Assembly: GCA_947259095.1 (NCBI GenBank)
Contig: CAMYLA010000025.1
Span: 1-56,816, forward strand
DNA length: 56,816 nt
From: an uncultured Acidimicrobiaceae bacterium
Lineage (GTDB): Bacteria; Actinomycetota; Acidimicrobiia; Acidimicrobiales; SZUA-35
Reading direction: 5' to 3'
Shown here: piece by piece, positions 1 through 8,111 of the stretch
Layout of the letters: each line of letters opens with the position of its first letter
How positions within the stretch are numbered: position 1 is the first letter of the stretch
The notes under the pieces: model-generated
Database searches by the model: none
The model's input: only the letters and a program-made list of their open reading frames with translations
What the model was told of the DNA's origin: nothing
Program-made: the position numbers and the translations under genes

Positions 1-494
1 CCGACGTCGACGTAGTTCTCGATGTACTCGAGCAGATCCTCGACATCGTCGCGGAAGGTGCTGAGGGCCTCGCCGGGGGATGCCTTCATGACCCGGGAGC
101 CGTCGGCCTCCAGCAGCCATCGCAGCAGGTTGCGACGGATCTGCAGCCCCTGATCGTTCCAGTAGGTGATCCAGCGGACGTCGGCCAACCAGATGAGGCC
201 ATTGCGGCTCACTGCGAAGAAACCGAAGATGGCAACCCAGGTCCAGGCCGAGGAGACCGCCTCGGCATCGCCGGACAGGGCGTCGAAGATCCGACCGATC
301 AGCAGGCCGAACAGCACCGGCGCGGCGTGGATGGCGGTCCAGAACAGGAACGAGGTCCAGAACAGCCGGGGCCGGTATTTGATGAGCTCCAGGGCCAGCC
401 GGTAGGTGCTGTTCGACGGCGTCCTGGCCGACGGGCTGTCGGCCGGTGGGGTGTCGGCCGGTGGGGCCGCACCGGGGCGATCGAACGTGGTCAT
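1..494 (-). CDS. ABC transporter, membrane-domain N-terminus (partial)
   Basis: This is the first about 164 residues of a protein that runs off the left edge of the window. The opening is Pro/Ala/Asp-rich (residues 5-25). It is followed by hydrophobic stretches (about 40-65 and 95-110) and a conserved segment reading EYIENYVDVG at the edge, which resembles the transmembrane domain of type I (MsbA/LmrA-like) ABC exporters. No nucleotide-binding domain is visible because the gene is cut off. The ATG at 494 overlaps the TGA of the upstream ABC half-transporter in the sequence ATGA, so the two are translationally coupled. They probably form a heterodimeric exporter, as such tandem pairs usually do. 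The substrate cannot be inferred. Confidence 0.8.
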   Translation of the reverse strand, partial: MTTFDRPGAAPPADTPPADSPSARTPSNSTYRLALELIKYRPRLFWTSFLFWTAIHAAPVLFGLLIGRIFDALSGDAEAVSSAWTWVAIFGFFAVSRNGLIWLADVRWITYWNDQGLQIRRNLLRWLLEADGSRVMKASPGEALSTFRDDVEDLLEYIENYVDV

Positions 495-2239
495 CGTCCA
501 CCTCCCAGCAAGGCGCCGCCGCCGGCTTCCAGGAGTTTGGCGTAGCGGGTCCCCGGCGTCTGAGCCAGGACCTCCCGGTCACCGTGCTCGGCGATCCGGC
601 CGGCGTCGATCACCATGATCTGGTCGGCCCGCCGGACCGTCTCCAATCGGTGGGCCACGATGACGACGGTCCGGTCCTCGAACAGGCGCTCGGTGGCAGC
701 GGCCACCAGCGACTCGGTGGCCGGGTCGAGTCGGGACGACGGTTCGTCGAGCACCACCACGCCCGGATTCTGGAGGAACACCCTGGCGAAGGCCAGCAGC
801 TGGGATTCCCCGGCCGACAACCCGCTCCCGCCCGCACCCAGTTCGGCGTCGAGTCCGATCCGCCGGAGCCAGTCCCCCAGCCCGACCTCGTCCAGGGTGG
901 CCAGCAGCTCGTCGTCGGTCCGACGATGGTCGAAGAAGGTCAGGTTGTCCCGGACCGAGGCCCGGAAGAGTTGCACGTCCTGGGTGACGACGCCGACCCT
1001 GGTCCGCAACGATGGCAGCGAGACGTCTCGCAGGTCCCGACCGGCGATCCGAACCGCACCACCGTCGGGGTCGTAGAGCCGGGAGATCAGGCGGGTGGTG
1101 GTCGTCTTGCCCCCACCGGTCCGACCGAGCAGGCCGAGCACGGTGCCGGGGGCCAGATCGAAGGTCAGCCGATGGAGGATCTGCTGGTCCTCGTAGGAGA
1201 AGTCGACCTCGTCGAAGCTCACCGCCAGCGGACCGGGGGGCAACTCGTCGGTACCGCCGCCGCCGAGGGCGCTGGCGATGTTGCGATACTGATCGATGCG
1301 GACGATGCCGCCTGCCGCCTTCTGGAGCTCGGAGAACTGCTGGGTGACCTGTTCGATCGGGTTCTGGATCAGCAACACGTACTGGTACAGCAGGTAGGCG
1401 GTCCCGACGGTGGCTCCCCGGGACTGCACAAGCCACACCCCGAAAGCCAGCGCCAGGGCGCTGCCGGTCCAGAAGATGAGGTTGGACGTCACCCGGAACT
1501 GGGTCCGTTTCCGCCATGCGGTCGAGGTCCGGAAGAAGAAGTCCCGCATCACGCCGACGAATCGCCGCATCGTGAACACCCCGGCCCCGTTTGCCCTGAT
1601 GTCCTCGATGGCGGCCAGCCGCTCCTCGATGAAGCCGTAGAGCAGGGCCGAGGTCTCCCGTTCCTCCTCCGCCGCAGACACCGCCAGGGTCCGCATGCTG
1701 TAGATGGCGGTCAGCACCACGATCACGAAGACCGTGTACACCGCCCCGATCAACGACGACTTCCACCAGGCCACGACGATCACCCCGACCAGCAGCAGGC
1801 CGGCACCGAGCAACCGGACCAGGAACCGGGACAAGAAGTTGGCGACCGCGGTGACATCGCCGTCGATCCGCTCGATCATCTCCCCCGGCGTGGTGTCGGT
1901 GTGGAACCCCATGTCGAGCCGGAGGAGATGACGGGCCAGATCCTCCCGGAGCCGGTTGGTGGCGGTCCAGCCGACGTCGGCTCCCAGGTAGGTGGTCACC
2001 GCGGCGAACAACTGGTTGGCCACCCCGGCCACCAGGTAGGCCACACCGGCCGCCATCAGCACCGACTGGGACTCCCCGGTGAGGGCCCCGTCGATGAAGC
2101 GTTGCAGGATCAAGGGTACGACGAGCTGCAGGCCGGTCGTCGCCAGGAGCACGGCGGCCAGAATCGTGACCTTGCCCCGCTGGGGTGCGAGGTAGGTCAC
2201 CAGCGTTTGTCGATACGACGGGGCGGTCACTCGACCCAA
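491..2239 (-). CDS. ABC transporter, fused permease/ATPase half-exporter
   Basis: This 582-residue type I exporter half-molecule has a membrane domain at about residues 20-300, with hydrophobic spans near 25-48, 60-82, 138-158, 162-182 and 252-272. An ABC domain follows, with Walker A GRTGGGKTT (372-380), a Q-loop at about 420, signature LSAGESQ (474-480) and Walker B VVVLDE (494-499). The signature is slightly degenerate (LSAGE rather than LSGGQ). The catalytic Glu after Walker B is present, so ATP hydrolysis at this site is likely. The start is read as TTG at 2239, preceded by GGAGGGG about 10 bases upstream; a GTG three codons later (2230) is an alternative. The next gene starts in its stop codon. 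A heterodimeric drug, lipid or peptide exporter is likely; the substrate is unknown. Confidence 0.9.
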   Translation of the reverse strand: MGRVTAPSYRQTLVTYLAPQRGKVTILAAVLLATTGLQLVVPLILQRFIDGALTGESQSVLMAAGVAYLVAGVANQLFAAVTTYLGADVGWTATNRLREDLARHLLRLDMGFHTDTTPGEMIERIDGDVTAVANFLSRFLVRLLGAGLLLVGVIVVAWWKSSLIGAVYTVFVIVVLTAIYSMRTLAVSAAEEERETSALLYGFIEERLAAIEDIRANGAGVFTMRRFVGVMRDFFFRTSTAWRKRTQFRVTSNLIFWTGSALALAFGVWLVQSRGATVGTAYLLYQYVLLIQNPIEQVTQQFSELQKAAGGIVRIDQYRNIASALGGGGTDELPPGPLAVSFDEVDFSYEDQQILHRLTFDLAPGTVLGLLGRTGGGKTTTTRLISRLYDPDGGAVRIAGRDLRDVSLPSLRTRVGVVTQDVQLFRASVRDNLTFFDHRRTDDELLATLDEVGLGDWLRRIGLDAELGAGGSGLSAGESQLLAFARVFLQNPGVVVLDEPSSRLDPATESLVAAATERLFEDRTVVIVAHRLETVRRADQIMVIDAGRIAEHGDREVLAQTPGTRYAKLLEAGGGALLGGGR

Positions 2240-2313
2240 CGCTAGTCAACCCCTCCGACGGGGAACGATGAATTTCTTACGAGGGAGTTTCTTGGAGCGC
2301 CTCGGCGCAGCGA

Positions 2314-4668
2314 TCAGCGGCCGGCCGGGTCTGCCTCGTTGCCGGCCTGGTCGGCTTCGCGGCCCACTTCGTTGCCGGCCTGGTTGATCGCCTGCCAGAC
2401 CCGCTGCGGGGTGACCGGCAGGTCGATGTGGCGGATCCCGAGATGGCTCACGGCGTCGATCACCGCATTCTGGACCGCCGGCACCGCGCCGATGCAGCCC
2501 GATTCGGCAACGCCTTTGAACCCGAGCGGGTTGTTTGGCGACGGGATCTCCATCAGGTGGACGTCGAACATCGGCAGCTCCGCCGCGGAGGGGAACCCGT
2601 AGTCGAGGAAGCTGCCGGTGAGCGGATTGCCGTCGTCGTCGTAGACGAACTCCTCGTACATCGCCTGGCCGATGCCCTGGGCGATGCCGCCGTGGAGCTG
2701 GCCCTCGACCAGCATCGGATTGAGGATCGTCCCCGCGTCGTCGACGCTGACCATACGATCCAGGGTCACGTGGCCGGTCTCGGTGTCGACGCTGACCACG
2801 GCGGCGTACATGCCGTATGGCACCGACGGTCCGTCGCCGGTGAAGTTCGATTCGCAGGCCAGCGTGTACTCGTCGTCCCCGTTACGGCTGCGGGCCTCGG
2901 CCCAGCCGGCGGCCACCTCGGCCCACCCGACCCGGGCCGCGCCCGGTGCCCCTGCCACATGGAACGACGCCGAGTCCACGTCGAGTACCACGTCACCGAC
3001 CGCCGCTTCCAGCAGCTCGGCGGCCAGGGCCGAAGCCTCGACCACCAGGTCGTCGGTCGCCTCGGCGACCGCCGATCCGGCTCGCTGGGTCGACCGGGAG
3101 CCGCCGGTGATGCCACCTTTCGGCACAACGTCGGTGTCGCCGTGGAAGACCTCGATGGCCGACAGCGGCACCCCGGTCCGGTCCGCCACCAGCATGGCCC
3201 AGCTGGTGTAGTGGCCCTGGCCGTACGGCGACGAGCTGGTCAGCACCCGGAAGGTCCCGTCGGCTCGCAGCTCGATGGAGCCGTAGTCGTCGCTGGGGAT
3301 GCCGGCGGTGCGATCGATGAAGCTGGCGTAGCCCAGCCCGGTCAGGGTGGTGGCACCGCTTGCCCGCTCATCGGCCTGGCGGGCCCGAACCGCGTCATGG
3401 TCGACCTCCCGGGCCACGGTTTCGAGGGCGGTCCGGTAGTCACCGGAGTCGTAGAACAGGCCGGTGGGGTTCTGCCACGGCAATTGCTCGACCTCCAGCA
3501 GGTTGCGCCGCCGGACTTCAAGGGGATCCATCCCGATCTCGGCCGCGAAGGCGTCGATGCCCCGGTTGAGCATGGCCCCGCCCTCGGGGCGACCGGCGCC
3601 TCGGTAAGCAACGGTCGGGGTGGTGTTGGTCACCACCACCCGGCCGGTCCAGTGCACGTTCGACACGTCGAGCGGGCCGGGCAGTACCATGCCGGCGTTG
3701 CGCATCAGGGCCGGCGCCCCCACCGGGTAGGCGCCGCAGTCGCCGGTCACGTCGGTCTGGATGGCCTCGATCGTGCCGTCACGGCGGCCACCGATGGTGA
3801 TCCGCTGGAGCTGGGCCCGGGAGTGGCCGAGGCCGACCATGTCCTCCCGGCGGGTCGGTGTCCACCGCACCGGCCGACCGGCCCGCTTGGCCAGGAACGG
3901 AAGCAGGATGTCTTCGGGGTCGAGCCGGGCCTTCGAGCCGAAGCTGCCGCCGACGTCGGCGGTGATGACCCGGATCTCGCTCGGGTCGAGGCCGTAGAAC
4001 GCGGCCAGTCCCTTCTGGATCGGGTGCACCCCCTGGCAGGCCGCGTAGTGCAGCAGCCGACCGTCCTCGGTCCACATCGAGGCCGCAACCCTGGTCTCCA
4101 ACGGGCAGGGCGCCACCCGCTGGTTGACCGTCTCGGTTTCCACCACCACCTCGCACTGCGAGAAGTCGGGCGGCTCGTCGACCCCGCCGGTGGCGGTGAG
4201 GATCACATTGGAGCCGGCTGTGGGAAACAGCAGGGTCTCGTTGTCTGCCGCGGTGGCCGGGTCGATCACCACCGGCAACGGGTCGTAGTCGATGACCACA
4301 AGCTCGGCCGCATCAGCGGCCTGAGCCACGGTCTCGGCCACGATGGCCACGATCGGCTCGCCGACGAAACGGACCCGGTCGGCGGCCAGTGTGCCCCGGG
4401 CCACGCCGTCCGGGAAATCGACCGGCGTGCCGGGGATGGGGCCGAGGTCGCCCAGATCGGCGGCGGTGACCACGTCGACCACCCCGGGGGCGGCTGCGGC
4501 CTCGGTCACATCGATGGCGACGATCCTGGCGTGAGCCTCGATGGAGGTGACGTAGTGGGCCACGAGGGCGCCGTCGAGTTCGCGGTTGGCGACAAAGGTG
4601 CTGTGGCCGCTGAGCAGCGGCGGGTCTTCGACTCGGAGGACTCGGGTGCCGATCAAGGAGGTGGTCAT
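2314..4668 (-). CDS. Xanthine dehydrogenase family molybdopterin-binding subunit (form II CoxL-like)
   Basis: This is the large, molybdenum-cofactor-binding subunit of the molybdenum hydroxylase superfamily; its 784 residues are typical of CoxL/XdhA-like chains. The aldehyde oxidase hammerhead domain spans about residues 15-135. Cofactor-binding segments include GGSFGSKA (240-247) and AYRGAGR (354-360). The conserved catalytic Glu lies in VAESG (Glu722). AYRGAGR is the motif of form II CoxL-like proteins, whereas aerobic CO dehydrogenase (form I) carries AYXCSFR, so CO oxidation should not be assumed. The usual FAD (CoxM) and 2Fe-2S (CoxS) subunits are not encoded next to it. The C-terminal tail carries an 11-residue tandem repeat beginning QAGNE (763 and 774). 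The ATG at 4668 is the natural start. The substrate could be an aldehyde or an N-heterocycle. Confidence 0.88.
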   Translation of the reverse strand: MTTSLIGTRVLRVEDPPLLSGHSTFVANRELDGALVAHYVTSIEAHARIVAIDVTEAAAAPGVVDVVTAADLGDLGPIPGTPVDFPDGVARGTLAADRVRFVGEPIVAIVAETVAQAADAAELVVIDYDPLPVVIDPATAADNETLLFPTAGSNVILTATGGVDEPPDFSQCEVVVETETVNQRVAPCPLETRVAASMWTEDGRLLHYAACQGVHPIQKGLAAFYGLDPSEIRVITADVGGSFGSKARLDPEDILLPFLAKRAGRPVRWTPTRREDMVGLGHSRAQLQRITIGGRRDGTIEAIQTDVTGDCGAYPVGAPALMRNAGMVLPGPLDVSNVHWTGRVVVTNTTPTVAYRGAGRPEGGAMLNRGIDAFAAEIGMDPLEVRRRNLLEVEQLPWQNPTGLFYDSGDYRTALETVAREVDHDAVRARQADERASGATTLTGLGYASFIDRTAGIPSDDYGSIELRADGTFRVLTSSSPYGQGHYTSWAMLVADRTGVPLSAIEVFHGDTDVVPKGGITGGSRSTQRAGSAVAEATDDLVVEASALAAELLEAAVGDVVLDVDSASFHVAGAPGAARVGWAEVAAGWAEARSRNGDDEYTLACESNFTGDGPSVPYGMYAAVVSVDTETGHVTLDRMVSVDDAGTILNPMLVEGQLHGGIAQGIGQAMYEEFVYDDDGNPLTGSFLDYGFPSAAELPMFDVHLMEIPSPNNPLGFKGVAESGCIGAVPAVQNAVIDAVSHLGIRHIDLPVTPQRVWQAINQAGNEVGREADQAGNEADPAGR

Positions 4669-4774
4669 CCGGTCACGCTACACCGCTCGGCACGGCCCGT
4701 TGAAACCTCCGCCGTTGTCGACGAATCGGGCTCCGGCGGGCTCCGCCGACCCCACCGCCCGCCACCACGGGCCA

Positions 4775-6055
4775 TCACCGCCGGCCCGATCGCAAGCGGA
4801 CGGCGAACCCGGCTGCGGCGCCGGCGGCCACCACGATCACCAGCGAAACGACCCGACGGTCACCGCTGAGGTCGGCCAGGAGCCCGGCCAGGGCCGGCCC
4901 GGTTGCGCCGGCCACCATCAGCACGGTGCTGTAGGAGCCCATCGTCGCCCCCAGCGTCTCCCGCTCGAAAAGTTCTTCGGCGGTGATGCCCTGGAGTGGG
5001 CTGAAGGCGCCGATGCCGAACCCGGTGATCACCGCGAAAACCAAGCCGACCGCCACCGTTCCCGAGAAAGCCAGCAGGCCACCGCCGACCGCAATGGCGA
5101 CGAAGGCCAGGATCAGGGCACCGCCCGATCCCAGGCGATTGACGATCGGGGTCAGCGGGATCCGACCACCGGTCTGGGCGAAACCCCGAACCCCGGCCAG
5201 GGTGGCGGCGGTGGTCAGCGGCAGGCCGGCGGCGGTCATGGTCGGCACCTGGTAGACCAGCACCGTCGACATGGCGATCCCGCCAAGGGCGACGGCGGCG
5301 GTGAACGCCCGCCGCTGCGGTGTGGCCACGGTGGCGGCCAGGACGGCCCGCAGCGGCACCTGCCGGCCCGTGGCCGTGACTCCGGCGTCGCGTGGCTCGA
5401 TCGGCGGCTGCGCCGCTCGCTCGGCCCGGGGCACCAACACGGCGGCGATGCCGAATGCAACCAGGACCACCACGGCCAGAATTCGGATCGTGATCCGCCA
5501 CTCGAAGCGCTCGACCAGCGACGCCGTCATCGGCAGGTACACCACCGAGGCGAAGGCGCCCCAGATGGTCAGCACCGCAATGGCCTTGGCCGGGCTGGTC
5601 GGGTTGATTCTGACCGCGGTGGCCATGGTGGCGTGGTAGAAGCCGAACCCGCCGAGGAACCCCATGGCCACTGCCGAGGAGGCGGTGAACAGCGCAATGT
5701 TGCCGCTGGTCGACGTCACCAGCAATGCCGCCCCGCCGCCCGACCCGCCAAGCAACAGCACCGAGCGGCTGCCAAGCCGATCGAGCAACCGACCACCGAA
5801 GATCGCACCGAAACCTACCGCCACACTGCCGATCGAGAACGACGCGGCCAAACCGGCCTCGCTCCAACCGGTGTCGAGCCTGATCGGGTCCAGCAGCACC
5901 CCGAAGGCGTAGTACCAGGATCCGTAGGCCACGATGGTCACCAAGCCGAGCAGGGCGATGGCCGGGTGGTTGATCGAGGCACCGGCCGGTCTCGAGTCGG
6001 CCCGATCGGCGGCTGATCCTCCGGTCACGACGCCGATGACCGGGACGGGCCGCAC
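4775..6055 (-). CDS. MFS transporter
   Basis: This 426-residue integral membrane protein has about twelve hydrophobic spans arranged as two six-helix halves. The first half carries the MFS A-like loop GGRLLDRLGSRS (about residues 88-99). The second half begins after a soluble linker rich in charged residues (about 205-235, RAERAAQPPIEPRDAG). A member of the major facilitator superfamily close to monocarboxylate- or oxalate/formate-type carriers is likely, but substrate residues cannot be read. The start is GTG at 6055; a later GTG (VTGGSAAD, about ten codons in) is possible and would still precede the first helix. The gene stands alone between the molybdenum hydroxylase and a hairpin at 6168-6200. 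Confidence 0.85.
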   Translation of the reverse strand: MRPVPVIGVVTGGSAADRADSRPAGASINHPAIALLGLVTIVAYGSWYYAFGVLLDPIRLDTGWSEAGLAASFSIGSVAVGFGAIFGGRLLDRLGSRSVLLLGGSGGGAALLVTSTSGNIALFTASSAVAMGFLGGFGFYHATMATAVRINPTSPAKAIAVLTIWGAFASVVYLPMTASLVERFEWRITIRILAVVVLVAFGIAAVLVPRAERAAQPPIEPRDAGVTATGRQVPLRAVLAATVATPQRRAFTAAVALGGIAMSTVLVYQVPTMTAAGLPLTTAATLAGVRGFAQTGGRIPLTPIVNRLGSGGALILAFVAIAVGGGLLAFSGTVAVGLVFAVITGFGIGAFSPLQGITAEELFERETLGATMGSYSTVLMVAGATGPALAGLLADLSGDRRVVSLVIVVAAGAAAGFAVRLRSGRR

Positions 6056-6167
6056 ATGGCGGTCTGCCCCGCGCTCGGGAGGTGGAGCCCGTTCAGGAGG
6101 TCCACTCGATCACATCATCCAGGTCGGTGACCCGGCGATCCCGGCGAGTCCGGTGGTGCTGCGGCCA

Positions 6168-6200
6168 GCGCCAGGTCGGCCTCAGCGGCCGACCTGGCGC
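6168..6200 (-). terminator. Hairpin downstream of the DUF7144-like gene
   Basis: This is a perfect 14-bp inverted repeat, GCGCCAGGTCGGCC at 6168-6181 and its complement at 6187-6200, with a 5-base loop. It sits 50 bases after the stop of the small membrane protein gene and before the MFS gene. There is no clear T-run, so it may be a GC-rich actinobacterial-type terminator. The rest of 6056-6249 shows no gene. Confidence 0.6.
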
Positions 6201-6249
6201 CGAGACGGTCCGGATCGGCCACGACGCTCGGGCCGGCGGATGGCTGGGT

Positions 6250-6657
6250 TCACATGGCGATGTCGCGACCGTGGGCGGTGAGTGCCCAGATGACGGCGAC
6301 GCAGGCGGCGATCACGATGATGGACCAGATCGGGTAGTAGGGCAGCCAGGCAAAATTGACGATGGCGGCCAGGCCTGCGATGACGACGCCGACGGTCCTG
6401 GCGAGGACGTTTCCGGAGAAGATACCTATTCCCGACAGGACGAGGATCACCCCGGTGAGGAGCTTGATCCAGCCCCAGGTGGTGATGTCGAACTGGAACA
6501 CCCATTCCTGGCCGACGACGTAGAACTCGTCGTTCACGAGGGCCACCAGGCCCTGGATGAAGTCGAACACACCGACCATGATGAGCATCACGCCGGCGAA
6601 GCCAGCCCATCCCACCGCTGCGCTGCTGTAGTCGCTTGCTGTCTTGGTCGATGTCAT
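6250..6657 (-). CDS. Small four-helix membrane protein (DUF7144-like)
   Basis: This 135-residue protein has four hydrophobic spans at about residues 14-40, 58-80, 84-107 and 109-128. A conserved-looking aromatic segment, TTWGWIKLLTGVILV, lies in the second span. The pattern of four helices with a TWGW motif and a G-x-G-x-F-S-G turn matches the actinobacterial DUF7144 family; the function is unknown. The start is ATG at 6657. The gene stands alone with a terminator hairpin after it. No partner or regulator is evident. Confidence 0.8.
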   Translation of the reverse strand: MTSTKTASDYSSAAVGWAGFAGVMLIMVGVFDFIQGLVALVNDEFYVVGQEWVFQFDITTWGWIKLLTGVILVLSGIGIFSGNVLARTVGVVIAGLAAIVNFAWLPYYPIWSIIVIAACVAVIWALTAHGRDIAM

Positions 6658-6860
6658 CAGGTGTCCCTATCCCTCAGTGGTGCGCCTTGCAGCGCAGTGT
6701 CTGTCTCGGCAAGGGTAGAGGCGCCGGGTCGCCTTGACCATCCAAAATCGGTCCGAGCGGCGGCCGGCTCGGACGGGCCGACGTGCGGGGTGAAGCCCCG
6801 ACCGGAAATACGAGGTCGACGTCCTTGGTCCGGCTCTGATCGCAGTCCACCGGGCGACCG

Positions 6861-7583
6861 TCAGCCCAGAGGCGAACTCACTTCCTGATCCTCGGCGTTG
6901 GTGACCTCCCGCCACCGGTCGGCCACGTTGCCGTGGGCCGGGAAGCCATCCTCGGCCCGCAACATCCTGGCCATGTGGATGAGGTTCCACGTCATGATCG
7001 TTGTGTTCTTGTTGGTGAACTCGCTGTCGTAGCCCGCCGGGCGACCGTCGTCGAGTTCGTCGCCGTAGCTGGGACCGGGACCGATCTCGCCCAACCATCC
7101 ACAGTCGGGTTGAGGCGGGATCGAGTAGCCGATGTGGGCCATGGCGTACAGCACGTCGCGGGAGCAGGCCTTGACTCCATCCTCGTTGCCGGTGACGATG
7201 CAGCCCGCGGTCTTGCCGTAGTAGCGGAACTGACCGCGGTCGTTGGTCTCGGCACTCCCGGCGTACATCCTCTCCACCACCAGGGTGGCAACGCTCGACT
7301 TGACCCCGAGCCAGATCGGGGTGCCGATCACCAGGATGTCGGCCTCGTCGATACGGCGTTGGATCGACGGCCAATCGTCGCGGTCCTGCCCCTGCTCGGT
7401 CATGTCGGTCGCCATACCGAACGGGATCACGTGATCGAGGGCGTGGATGATCGACACATCGAGGCCCTCGGCCTTCATGATGCCGGCCGAGCGCTCGATG
7501 AGACGCAACGTGTGGGACGCTGAGCGATCGTGACTGAGCGAGCAGTTGATGAAGAGGGCGGAGGGCTGGCTGTCGGCACTCAT
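6861..7583 (-). CDS. NAD(P)H-dependent FMN reductase / flavodoxin-like oxidoreductase
   Basis: This 240-residue protein begins MSADSQPSALFINCSLSHD, where LFINCSL is the first strand and phosphate loop of a flavodoxin-like fold. Further FMN-contact segments are GTPIWLGVKS (about residue 90) and the loop around Tyr in the GKTAGCIVTGNEDG region (about 125-138). This places it in the NADPH-dependent FMN reductase group, which reduces free or bound FMN or acts as a quinone reductase. The ATG at 7583 was chosen because homology begins there; a longer open frame to 7628 adds 15 unconserved residues. The gene is divergent from the + strand gene starting at 7783. The 199 bases between them must hold both promoters, but no clear boxes were identified. 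Confidence 0.85.
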   Translation of the reverse strand: MSADSQPSALFINCSLSHDRSASHTLRLIERSAGIMKAEGLDVSIIHALDHVIPFGMATDMTEQGQDRDDWPSIQRRIDEADILVIGTPIWLGVKSSVATLVVERMYAGSAETNDRGQFRYYGKTAGCIVTGNEDGVKACSRDVLYAMAHIGYSIPPQPDCGWLGEIGPGPSYGDELDDGRPAGYDSEFTNKNTTIMTWNLIHMARMLRAEDGFPAHGNVADRWREVTNAEDQEVSSPLG

Positions 7584-7782
7584 AGTTGTTGTCCAATCGG
7601 TCGGGAGTCGGGCAGGTGACCGGGTCACGTCGCCCTACCCTCAACCTGGAACCGGAAACATCGTAGTGCGGCGGGCCCGACGGAACCGGCCTGCTCGCTC
7701 CGGGCCGGCACCGTCAACCGCAGGGGTCGGCGGCCGGGACAGCGTCGTGTTTCGGAGCTCGGAGACCGGGTACACGTACGAC

Positions 7783-8031
7783 ATGGCAAGCGATCACGGA
7801 CCCAGCATCCAGGACGACGAGCAGTATGAGGCGCTGCGCCGCCAGGGTGCGAGCAAGGCCAAGGCCGCAGCCATCGCCAACTCGGGGGGCGACGCCGCTT
7901 CCCGTGGCGGTCAGGCTCCGCCCTATGAGGAGTGGAACAAGGACGAGCTCTACGAGCGGGCCCAGGAGCTCGATATCGATGGACGTTCTCAGATGACCAA
8001 GAGCGAACTCATCGACGCCCTCCGGGACTGA
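7783..8031 (+). CDS. Small DUF7218-like protein with Rho N-terminal (SAP-like) motif
   Basis: This 82-residue hydrophilic protein has two parts. The N-terminal half is Ala/Lys-rich, with the conserved-looking phrase LRRQGASKAKAAAIANS. The C-terminal half (about residues 50-82) reads WNKDELYERAQELDIDGRS and ends TKSELIDALRD, the helix-extended-helix pattern of the Rho_N domain that binds nucleic acid or peptide. Such proteins are common in actinobacteria and uncharacterised. The start ATG at 7783 is supported by where the conserved segment begins. It is followed immediately by the truncated photolyase in another frame, with nothing left of the photolyase promoter or N-terminus between them. 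Confidence 0.8.
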   Translation: MASDHGPSIQDDEQYEALRRQGASKAKAAAIANSGGDAASRGGQAPPYEEWNKDELYERAQELDIDGRSQMTKSELIDALRD

Positions 8032-8111
8032 CCCGAACCGAGCGATCGACATGGCGACGACCATCATCGAGGAGGAGCGCATCCGAGGCGTCGACCCGCC
8101 ACTACCGGTTC

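Noticed and set aside
446..2245. Long + strand open frame at the left end
   Set aside because: Antisense to the ABC half-transporter with intact Walker motifs.
2314..4668. Calling this aerobic CO dehydrogenase (coxL)
   Set aside because: The active-site motif is AYRGAGR, not AYXCSFR, and no coxM/coxS genes are present.
2428..4869. Long + strand open frame
   Set aside because: It is fully antisense to the CoxL-like gene, whose motifs are clear; no family features.
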